Source: Bin87 sp965232895 (GTDB lineage Bacteria > Chloroflexota > Dehalococcoidia > Lucifugimonadales > UBA3495). From it: a stretch of DNA of 64,000 nucleotides. The stretch covers positions 248,001-312,000 of the forward strand of contig OZ247430.1 in assembly GCA_965232895.1 (NCBI GenBank), in the 5' to 3' direction. Below are positions 35,049 through 43,000 of this stretch, one piece after another. Within the stretch, counting starts at the first letter, position 1. Every line of letters starts with the position of its first letter. A program made the position numbers and the translations under genes. The notes beneath the pieces are model-generated. The model saw only the letters and a program-made list of their open reading frames with translations. It was not told the DNA's origin and did no database searches.

Positions 35049-35357
35049 ATGATGGAACACCAGGGCATTCGCTGGGGCTACGTCTTCCTGCGCGCTCCGA
35101 ACTTTCTCAGCGGCGAGGATCGGGACTCCCTGATGACCACGGCGATCGAGATGTACCTTGCCGGAGAACCGGAGCGCGACGTTCAGTCTGAGGGATACGA
35201 GGGTCGCGTCTACACCGAGCGGCGCTTCGAAATGCTCGGAGCGTTCGGAGGGCAGCGGTTCGACGCCGAACTGGAAACCGTCCACGGCCGCGACACTGCC
35301 ACCTTTCTGGTCAACGAGCAGACCCGCGGTATCGGCGGCGGTTTCTCGCGTAACTGA
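35049..35357 (+). CDS. Hypothetical protein, about 100 residues
   Basis: A 102-residue frame starting with two Met codons; an AGG lies 12-14 bases upstream. The sequence (GIRWGYVFLRAPNFLSGEDRDSLMTTAIEMYLAGEPERDV) has mixed helices and strands, with no membrane segment and no recognised motif. Codon use resembles the neighbours, which supports it as a real gene. It lies 120 bp upstream of the PAC2 gene and could share its transcript. Confidence 0.5.
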   Translation: MMEHQGIRWGYVFLRAPNFLSGEDRDSLMTTAIEMYLAGEPERDVQSEGYEGRVYTERRFEMLGAFGGQRFDAELETVHGRDTATFLVNEQTRGIGGGFSRN

Positions 35358-35477
35358 GCCCTGCTGCCGGCCCGCCTTCGTGCAGCGCGTCAGCCTGCTG
35401 ACCAAGGGTGGCTCGCGGGCGATGTGATATATTGGGCCAAACCTCAGCGCGGCAGCCGGGAAGGAAGGCGGTCAACT

Positions 35478-36428
35478 ATGCCAGAGGATCTTTTCACCTT
35501 TACTGACAAACCGGACGCCAGCTATTTGCTGGCCGGTTGGCGTCGCCAATGGTCCAATGGCGGCCGGATCTCCAGCGGGTTGCCCCGCTACCTCATCGAG
35601 AAAAACGGCGCAAGACAGGTTGGACAATTCAGCGAATATGTCAACCGGATGTGCTACCCGTTCCAGGTCGCCGGCACGCACGACGCGTTTCGGCCCTCGG
35701 CGGCATTCCATGAAGGGTTGCCCAGCGTCGCGATGTCGCGACAGAACTCCTTCTACGAGATTGGCAGCGGCTTGATTGTTTTCCTCGGCGAGGAACCCTG
35801 GTATCGCCTGGACATCTACGCGGAGGCCTTCTTCTCGGCGATCAAGGAACTGGGCGTCCAACAGACCGTCGCGGTGGAAGGCGTCAACGGACCCGCGCCC
35901 CCGGACCTGGAACGCCGCATCACTTGCGTCTATTCCCGCCCGGAGATGCGCGAACAGCTGGAACGCCACGGCGTCCAGTTCAGCAGTTACGGCAGCCGCG
36001 GCCGACAGGGGCCGACCATCGGAATGGCCCTGGTGTCCGTCGCCCACTACCAGTATCCGGACGTCCGGATGTTCCGCATGGGCGCGATGGCGCCCATGTA
36101 CCCCTTCATGACCAGCAACAACAACCAGCTGGGCATCACCCAGGACCACCGCGCGTACTACGACATACTCCGGCGGCTCCGGTCAATCTTCAAGATCGAA
36201 ATGGACCTGTCCGAGCTGGAGCAGATGGGCAATCGGGAATCGCAGGAGCTTCTGGACAACCTGGAGCGCCTGGGTCGCACCAATAGCGAAGCCAAGCAGA
36301 TCATCGATCAGGTGCGCCTCGACTACCAGTACACGCCGTATGTCGAACCGGTGGATCTGGATCCTGCCCTGGACCAGGCGCTGGAGAATATTCTCCGGGA
36401 CATCGGGGAACCCGGGCAGGAAACCTGA
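35478..36428 (+). CDS. PAC2 family (proteasome-assembly-chaperone-like) protein
   Basis: The start at 35478 (MPEDLFTFTDKPD, 316 residues) follows a GGAAGGAAGG site. The protein has the PAC2 fold: LLAGWRRQW near the start, a GLIVFLGEEPWYRLDIYAEAFFSAIKELGVQ segment and VSVAHYQYPDVRMF, with the acidic SELEQMGN and ALDQALENILRDIGE helices at the end. Members are common in Actinobacteria and Chloroflexota, where the role is unclear; the archaeal and eukaryotic relatives help assemble proteasomes. No proteasome genes are present in the window. Confidence 0.83.
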   Translation: MPEDLFTFTDKPDASYLLAGWRRQWSNGGRISSGLPRYLIEKNGARQVGQFSEYVNRMCYPFQVAGTHDAFRPSAAFHEGLPSVAMSRQNSFYEIGSGLIVFLGEEPWYRLDIYAEAFFSAIKELGVQQTVAVEGVNGPAPPDLERRITCVYSRPEMREQLERHGVQFSSYGSRGRQGPTIGMALVSVAHYQYPDVRMFRMGAMAPMYPFMTSNNNQLGITQDHRAYYDILRRLRSIFKIEMDLSELEQMGNRESQELLDNLERLGRTNSEAKQIIDQVRLDYQYTPYVEPVDLDPALDQALENILRDIGEPGQET

Positions 36429-36445
36429 TCCTCTCGTCAGCCGGT

Positions 36446-37828
36446 TCACACAATTGGCCAGCGTGGTGGGAACTCCACGCTGGTTCTTTTTAACAGGGCC
36501 TCTCCCCGGCCCTGCACCTCTGCCACCAGGGACGCCTCGTCCACAAACAGCGGGCGGTGATCCGCAACGACAACCTTGCCGTCCACGATGACCGTGTGCA
36601 CACTGCGTCCATCGGCGTTGTAAACCAGGCTGTTGACCGGATTGTGCAGCGCGCCCCACTCGGCGCGGCGCGTGTCGAACAACACCAGGTCCGCCGCCTT
36701 GCCGGGCTCTATCGAACCGGTCAGGTGGTCCATACCCAGGGCGGCAGCGCCGCCGATAGTTCCCAGCTCCAGCGCCGTTTCGGCCGGGATCATGCCCACG
36801 TCTCGCCGGCCGTCTTTGTACAGCACGGCGGCCAGGTAAACCGACCGCAATGTTTCCAGCAGGTTGGAATTATTGCCGGCGTCGGTACCCAATCCCACGG
36901 TCGCCCCGAATTCCAGCAGTTCCGGGAGCAAACCGTTTGCGGATGTTCCGGCGCCACCTTTGACTGCCGCGGTGGGGCACATCACCACCGCGGATCCGCG
37001 GTCAGCGATCAGGCGCGCTTCATCGGTGTCGATGCCAAGGCAGTGCGCCAGGGTCATCCGCGGGTTCAGCGCCCCGCACCTGTCGAGATACTCCGTGGGC
37101 GAACAGCCATGCGTTCGTCGGCACTCTTCGATCCAGCGTGGCCCGTTGTTGAAGTGCAACGTTGATCGCGTTTCATGTTCAGATGCGATTCGGTCGCATG
37201 CGGCCAACAGCTCCGGGGTGCAGAATTCCGCAGCGAACGGCATCGACCACCCGGATACCAGGCCACTGTTGGCGCTTTCGGCCAGGGCAATGGCCTCTTC
37301 CGTGGCCTCGATCGCCTCATCAGTTCCGTACACCGGCAAGTTGAGCGGGTTGGGACGGTCCTGGACGTTGCGGCCGACAACTATGCGGCAACCGGCCCGT
37401 TCGTAAGCCGCCAGGCATTGGTCGAGATGGGTCGTAGTTCCCGGGTCTATGAAGGTGGTGGTGCCGTACTTCAACAGCTCGGTTATGGCAAGCATCGACG
37501 TAGCGTATTCGTCATCGGCGGTCATCGCCGCCTGCAGCCGAAACACGTTGGGCAGGTATTCGGCTCCGAGGTCATCCGGAAACAGGCCGCGCGCCGCATG
37601 GGCGTAGCTGATGTGCATGTGGCCGTTCACGAATCCGGGAGTGAGAACCATCCCGGTTCCGTCAATCGTCCGGTCAGCGGCGATTGACGCCAGGTCAGCC
37701 GACTTGCCAACCTGGCTGATCCGGGTTCCGGTTATGACAACCGAACCGTCGGCCACGATGCGGCGATCCGAGTCCATCGTGACGATGTAGCGCACACCGT
37801 CGATTTTGAGAGTTGGGGCTTCGGTCAT
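36446..37828 (-). CDS. Amidohydrolase of the SAH/MTA deaminase-chlorohydrolase family
   Basis: I use the start at 37828 (MTEAPTLKIDGVR, 460 residues), preceded by GGAG. Metal ligands appear as GHMHISYAHAARG (HxH), then LHFNNG, LAHCLG (His) and GLGTDAGNNSN (Asp), as in TrzN/AtzA and S-adenosylhomocysteine deaminases. Such enzymes remove amino, halide or methylthio groups from ring compounds. It is the last gene of a three-gene leftward run (permease, nitroreductase, amidohydrolase), which hints at uptake and breakdown of a nitrogenous ring compound; that link is inference. Confidence 0.88.
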   Translation of the reverse strand: MTEAPTLKIDGVRYIVTMDSDRRIVADGSVVITGTRISQVGKSADLASIAADRTIDGTGMVLTPGFVNGHMHISYAHAARGLFPDDLGAEYLPNVFRLQAAMTADDEYATSMLAITELLKYGTTTFIDPGTTTHLDQCLAAYERAGCRIVVGRNVQDRPNPLNLPVYGTDEAIEATEEAIALAESANSGLVSGWSMPFAAEFCTPELLAACDRIASEHETRSTLHFNNGPRWIEECRRTHGCSPTEYLDRCGALNPRMTLAHCLGIDTDEARLIADRGSAVVMCPTAAVKGGAGTSANGLLPELLEFGATVGLGTDAGNNSNLLETLRSVYLAAVLYKDGRRDVGMIPAETALELGTIGGAAALGMDHLTGSIEPGKAADLVLFDTRRAEWGALHNPVNSLVYNADGRSVHTVIVDGKVVVADHRPLFVDEASLVAEVQGRGEALLKRTSVEFPPRWPIV

Positions 37829-37844
37829 GGAAAACTCCAGGCGG

Positions 37845-38480
37845 TTAATCAGTCCAATCGCGGAAACCCCAGCGGTTGAACGAGGTGACCTCCGACGGCG
37901 GGCGACGGGTTGTGGGGCCAAAACTCCCGCGCGGATAACCGACCGGGGTCAAGCAAATCATTTCTGCATACTCCGGAAGCCCCAGCAGCTCCCGCACTTC
38001 ATCTTCCTTGCGGTTCAGAACCGTGGTGATGCGCGTGCCAATCCCCAACGCCCGGCCAGCCAGGAACAGGTTCTGGATTGCCGGCCAAACGGAGGCCGCA
38101 TGCCGTCCCCGTTCGATGGGCTGGTCCGGCTGGAACCCGCCGCCGCGTGAGTGGTCGGCGCACACTACTATCATCGCCGGGACTTCGGGCATGTGATGCG
38201 CCAGGTATCGGGCGTGACGGTAAACCCGCGACTCGGTAGGCGACGGCTCCCAGCCCATGGCGTCCAGCCACGTGTTCTTGTACAACTCCCCCAGGGCTTT
38301 CACGGTGTCCGGGTCATTCACTACGACGAATTCCCACGGCTGGGTATTTCCGCCATTAGGCGCGCGCACTGCGGCGTCAATCAGCTTCTGGATCTCAGAT
38401 TGCGGAACCGGATCCGGTTTGTAGCGGGTGATCTGGCGCTGACTGTAGATTGCCTCAAACAGGTCGAATTGATCAGCCAT
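37845..38480 (-). CDS. Nitroreductase-family flavoprotein
   Basis: A 211-residue FMN enzyme with SQRQITRYKPDPVP (the RRSxRxF-type start), IDAAVRAPNGGNTQPWEFVVV and GIGTRITTVLNRKEDEVRELLGLPEYAEMICLTPVGYP near the end. These are the FMN-phosphate and dimer motifs of the family. GGAGG precedes the start. It may reduce nitro groups, quinones or an iodotyrosine-like substrate. It is 16 bp from the amidohydrolase. Confidence 0.9.
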   Translation of the reverse strand: MADQFDLFEAIYSQRQITRYKPDPVPQSEIQKLIDAAVRAPNGGNTQPWEFVVVNDPDTVKALGELYKNTWLDAMGWEPSPTESRVYRHARYLAHHMPEVPAMIVVCADHSRGGGFQPDQPIERGRHAASVWPAIQNLFLAGRALGIGTRITTVLNRKEDEVRELLGLPEYAEMICLTPVGYPRGSFGPTTRRPPSEVTSFNRWGFRDWTD

Positions 38481-38543
38481 TGCAGTCCTCCAGCATCTTT
38501 GTTGGATAGCGTCGGGGGCATTATAGCCGCTGCCCGTAGCGAA

Positions 38544-39428
38544 TCACCGAAACGCGGTTATCAGTACCAGCCCGACGACTATCATCGCCGCGCCGACCAA
38601 CCGCCCGGGGGTTATCCGCTCCTTCAACACGGCGTAGCCGAGCAACATTCCAAACAGCAGGCCTACCTCCCGAGCCGGCGCAACGTAGCTGACGTCGGTC
38701 AACCGCATCGCGGTGAGCACGAGGCCGTATGCCAGGAAAACGAGACCGGCGGCAACAGCTATCGCCCAAGGTCCAGATCGCCATTCCCCGCCGATCGCAG
38801 CGGCGCCATGGGCACGCAGGATGTACGGCAACATGCCGGCGGCCACGCCGCACGTGGTCAGATGGAGGTACAGGAACGGGCTCACGTAGGACACGCCCTG
38901 TTTGTCGACCAACGTGTAAAGGGCGATACACAAGCCGGTCATGAGAGCATAGGCGATACCGGAGCCGCTTCCGGCGAGTCGCCCGGCGGCGATGCTGCGC
39001 ACCTGGCCCCACCATGCCATCGTGTAAATGCCCAATACGATGACGCCGATGCCCACCCAGGCGACGGCGGTAACCGTTTCTCCCAGGGCGAACACCGCGA
39101 GGACCGGGACCAACCCGGGGCCAAATCCTCGCGCAATCGGGTACGCCACCGACAAATCCGCGCGGGCGAGGCTGCGTCCCAGGCTGAGAAAATACAAGAT
39201 GTGAACCAGGGCCGACGCAACGATGAACCAGAGCCCGACCGGCTCGAATTCCGTGGTGAGCGCAAGTATGACGGCGACGGGGGCGCCTCCGACCGCGCCT
39301 GCGGCCGACAGCCACCAGACGAAAACTTCCTGGTGTTGGGCTCGTTTCAGCAGCAGGTTCCAGGTGGCGTGAGCGAAGGCCGATGCCAGCACGAGAACCA
39401 GCGCCAGCAGCGTCGCAGAATCCACCAT
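38544..39428 (-). CDS. EamA/DMT family membrane transporter
   Basis: The start at 39428 (MVDSATLLALVLVLAS, 294 residues) gives ten hydrophobic segments in two EamA repeats; the longer frame runs backward through tRNA-Glu and is not real. AHATWNLLLKRA and VGLLFGMLLGYAVLKERITPGRLVGAAMIVVGLVLI are typical DMT repeat motifs. Members export or import metabolites and amino acids; the substrate is unknown. It leads the run with nitroreductase and amidohydrolase. Confidence 0.88.
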   Translation of the reverse strand: MVDSATLLALVLVLASAFAHATWNLLLKRAQHQEVFVWWLSAAGAVGGAPVAVILALTTEFEPVGLWFIVASALVHILYFLSLGRSLARADLSVAYPIARGFGPGLVPVLAVFALGETVTAVAWVGIGVIVLGIYTMAWWGQVRSIAAGRLAGSGSGIAYALMTGLCIALYTLVDKQGVSYVSPFLYLHLTTCGVAAGMLPYILRAHGAAAIGGEWRSGPWAIAVAAGLVFLAYGLVLTAMRLTDVSYVAPAREVGLLFGMLLGYAVLKERITPGRLVGAAMIVVGLVLITAFR

Positions 39429-39499
39429 CGCGGGAACCCCAACCAGGGCCAAAACCAAATCGCCGACGGCTTGATAGCGGCGTCGGCGTAATTTACAAG

Positions 39500-39576
39500 T
39501 GGTGGCGCATAGGGGATTCGAACCCCTGATCTCCGCCTTGAGAGGGCGGTGTCCTGGGCCGCTAGACGAATGCGCC
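39500..39576 (-). tRNA. tRNA-Glu (CTC)
   Basis: On the minus strand, acceptor GGCGCAT/ATGCGCC closes the molecule, discriminator A and encoded CCA follow, and the anticodon loop CTCTCAA gives CTC (Glu). The T arm reads GGGGTTCGAATCCCC. It is read in the same direction as the DMT permease gene. Confidence 0.95.
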
Positions 39577-39615
39577 AAAGTGACCCGATTGGCGGCCCAA
39601 TCGGAACGTCCCAAG

Positions 39616-39643
39616 ATTATAGCACGTACGATCCGGCCTGCAA
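39616..39643 (-). promoter_or_regulatory. Promoter of tRNA-Glu
   Basis: On the minus strand, TTGCAG (39638-39643), a 16-bp spacer and TATAAT (39616-39621). The tRNA 5' end is 39 bp downstream. A MITE-like insertion begins 18 bp upstream of the -35. Confidence 0.75.
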
Positions 39644-39652
39644 CCGAACGGC

Positions 39653-39802
39653 CCGGCTCATCAGGGCAATCGCATCATAGGCTCCAGAACAGTCACTCCG
39701 GCGAAAGCCGGAGTCCATTGGTCATAGAATGAACGAATTAGATCACTGGATTCCTGCTTGCGCAGGAATGACGGCGATGATGCGATTGCCCTGCCGGCTC
39801 AT
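39653..39802 (-). mobile_element. MITE-like element, copy 2, with 9-bp target duplication
   Basis: The element is 39662-39793 (132 bp), oriented opposite to copy 1. It is nearly identical to copy 1 except for a 20-bp difference at an AATTCGTT duplication and a few bases near one end. The 17-bp terminal inverted repeats are perfect. CCGGCTCAT flanks it on both sides (39653-39661 and 39794-39802), a clean 9-bp target duplication. Relative to the tRNA-Glu promoter it has the same orientation as copy 1 has to its own tRNA promoter. Confidence 0.9.
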
Positions 39803-39980
39803 GCGTACCCAGTTTGACGACTACGGGAGCCAATTTACATCGATATACAGGATAGACCGGATGATGGCGTGCGGGTGGAAAGTTCAATTTTCAGCATCGT
39901 CAAGAGCGTGGGAGCGTTCACAATAATCAATCAAATCCTGTTCATCCGGTGCATCGATGTAAAAGACAAAATGGGTACGC
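39803..39980. repeat. Imperfect palindromic dispersed repeat
   Basis: Outer arms GCGTACCCAGTTTG (39803-39816) and CAAAATGGGTACGC (39967-39980), inner arms TTTACATCGAT (39834-39844) and ATCGATGTAAA (39953-39963). Related arms lie at 3786-3906, 45316-45350, 45395-45425, 45520-45555 and 58068-58094. No gene is supported inside. Confidence 0.7.
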
Positions 39981-39992
39981 GTGAGATCGAAA

Positions 39993-40019
39993 GGGGCCGG
40001 CGGTGATGCCGCCGGCCCC
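39993..40019 (-). terminator. Terminator-like hairpin after the Calx-beta gene
   Basis: GGGGCCGGCGG and CCGCCGGCCCC form an 11-bp stem around a 5-base loop. On the minus strand it lies 32 bp past the stop of the Calx-beta gene and is followed by CTTTCG, a short T run. Confidence 0.65.
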
Positions 40020-40050
40020 TCTACCATCTTGACTGTCCGGCGCAGCCGGG

Positions 40051-43000
40051 CTAGTCGTCGTCCACGATGGTCATGGTTCCCACGGACGCGGGCGTGCGCC
40101 ACTCTCCGGGGAGGTACGCCTCCACGACGAAGTACTCGTCCGGCTCCTCCTCGTCGTCATCCTTCAGCCAGACCACTCCCGTCAGCGCGGTTTCGCCCGG
40201 CTCGAATACCATCGTCCCGGACATGGTCTGGTAGTCGGATGAATGCGCCCGGTTCTCCAGCAGGGCGGAGGCGGGCCCAGCGTACCAGTTCACCTCGAAT
40301 TCCTCAGTCAAGGCATTGGAGAGGAGTATCCGGAACTCCACCACGTCGCCCTCCGTTCCCGATGCGTCCTCTACGGTGACGTTGACCTCAACTTTCGGGG
40401 CCGGGTCGTCGTCGTCCGCGACGCTGACCGTGGCCGCGCCCCGGGTCGCTGACACCGTGTAGCCGCTGCCGGTATTCACCGTGGCCGTAACCGACCCGTC
40501 GGCCTCGTCGACCTCGTCGTTGGTGGTGCTTACCTCCAGGAGCACCCGGCCCGTGGTCGGGATGGTCACGGTCTGTTTGCCCGTGGCCACGCCGTAGTCG
40601 CCGCTCTGCGACACCGTAACGACCACGTCATAGGCCACCGCCGGGGGTGGGCTGGACGTCAGGGTGAAAGTGGCGTCGCCACCCTCGGTGACGTCAGCGG
40701 CGGCGATGATCGAGACCTCCAGAACATCGTCGTCCGCGACGCTGACCGTGGCCTCGATCTGGGGCCAGAACATGGTGTAGCCGTCACCGGCATCCACCAT
40801 GACCGTGATCGAGCCGTCGGCTTCGTCCACGTCGTCGTTGGTGGTGCCCACCGTCAGGGTGACGCTGCCCGCGGGCGGGATGGTAACCGTGCGCCGGCCC
40901 GTGGTCACGCCAAAGTCGCCGCTCTGCGACACTATAACGTTCACGTCCAGGTTGGCCGACGGCGCCGGGCTGGCGATGATGGTGAAGCTGGCGTCGCCGC
41001 CCTCGGTCACCCCGCCGCCGGCGGTAACGCCCACCTTCGGCGTGGTATCCGAAACCTTGATCTCACCCGGACTCAGACCTGTCAGTCTCTCACCTATCGG
41101 GTCGTCGTCCGCCACGTTGACACTGGCCGAGCCCCGGTTCGGCGACACGGAGTAGTCGCCGCCGGCATTCACCGTAACCGTGACCGACCCGTCGGCCTCG
41201 CCCTCCGTGTCGTTGTCGGTGCCCACCGTCAGGGTGACGCTCCCCGTGGTGGGGATGGTCACCGTTTGCGAGCCCGTGGTCGCGCCAAAGTCGCCGCTCT
41301 GCGACACCGTGACGCTCACGGCCAGGTCGGCCGTTGGCGCCGGGTTGGACGCGATGGTGAAGCTGGCGTCTCCGCCTTCGACCACGTCGCTGCCGGCGGT
41401 GACGCTCACGATGGGATCCGTCGGGTTGTCATTGTCCACGACGGTGACCGATTCCAGGGGGTGGTCCGTCGACACCGTGTAGCCGTCACCGGCATTCACC
41501 GTGACCGTCACCAACCCGTTGGCCTCCTGCACCTGATCGTTGATGGTGTCAACGGACAGATCGGCGGAGACGCTGTTCTTGGCAATGGTCACCGTCTGCG
41601 GGCCCGTGGCCGCGACAAAGTCGCCGTTCTGCGACACCGTCACGTTCACGGTCAGGTCGGCCGTTGGCTTCGGGTCCGCGAAGATTCTGAACTTCGCCGG
41701 GTCGCCTTCGGTAATTGTGCCCAATTGAGCTATGGTCACTTCCGGAGTAGCGATGTCGTCATCCAGCACGGTGGTGATGGCCTTCCAGTTCGCTGGGTCA
41801 TCATCGTAGTCTCTACTGTCGTCCACGATTCTGACGGTCACGCTGCCATCCAGTTCGTCCACCTGGTCGCCGTTCGTTGGAATGCTGACGGTGGCCGTGC
41901 CGCCGGTCAGCGTCACGGTCTTGATACCCAGTTGGCTGAGATCAAGGTAGCCGCTGTTGACCGCTTCGTCGTGGCTGACTCGGTACTTGACCGTCAGGCT
42001 GCCGGAGGGCGCCGGGTTGGCCGTGAAGGTGTAGGTGATGGGGCTGCCCTCGGTCACCGACGACGGACCGGTCACGCCGACCTTGGGAACGGGCGGCGGG
42101 GCGTCATTGTCCCGGACGTAGAACTTGGCATGGCCAGTTAAGGGATCATGTCCATTAGCCTTGTAGCCGCGGCCGTCAATGAGCTTGACCGTGATATGGC
42201 TGGACCGCTCTTTCACGTCGTCGTCCAGCGTTGGGATGACGATGGTGGCGCTGGTTCCGGTGAGCGTCAGCGTCTTGTCGCCCAGTTCGCTGGCCGCCAC
42301 GACGTCGCCATGCTCCTGAATGACCTTGTACCTGATCGGCAGGCTTCCGGCGGGCGCCGTGTCGGCCTCAATGACGAACCTGAGCTCGTTGCCCTCGGTA
42401 ACCTCGGGGTGGTTGATTTGAAAGTGATGTTCAGTAATATCGACGACCACGGCCTCAGGGATCGACTTGACGGTGACGTCCGGATGCGGGTCGTCGTCAG
42501 TCACCGTGGTGGAAATCTGTGGATTCTTGACGACATAACCTCCAGCCCCAAGTACCGTGACGTAGACCGTTCCATCGCCATCGTAGATGCTGTCGTCGGC
42601 TGTCGTGGGAATGGTGACGGAGACCTCATCCTCGTCCGCATTGAGCCACACGTTCTTGATCCCCAGTTCAGCAGCATCGACGCGCCGGGGACCCCAACTG
42701 CTTACGTTGACTTTATAGCGTATGTTCACGCCTCCGCCTACGGGAGCCTTGCTGGCGGTAAAGGTGTATTCGAGGGAATCCCCTTCGGTTGCCGTGTCCG
42801 GACCGGACATGGTGAGCGTTTCAGCTTCCTTGTCGGTGTTTTGCACGGTCACCGTGATTGGCTCGGTCGTGCCCACCTGGTATTCCGAACCCGGCAGCAT
42901 GGTAATCGTCAGGGACCCGTAAGGCTCGATGAGTCCATCTATAGGGACGTAGACGGGATCAGTGACTTCGGTCACGTACCGATAGTTCTGGACCCACGGG

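Noticed and set aside
35420..35480. Signal recognition particle RNA
   Set aside because: GGAAGGAAGGCGG looks like part of the 4.5S loop, but the flanks do not pair into the expected hairpin; it is better explained as the ribosome site of the PAC2 gene.
39884..40102. 72-residue frame over the palindromic repeat and terminator
   Set aside because: It is made of repeat arm and hairpin sequence and overlaps the end of the Calx-beta gene.
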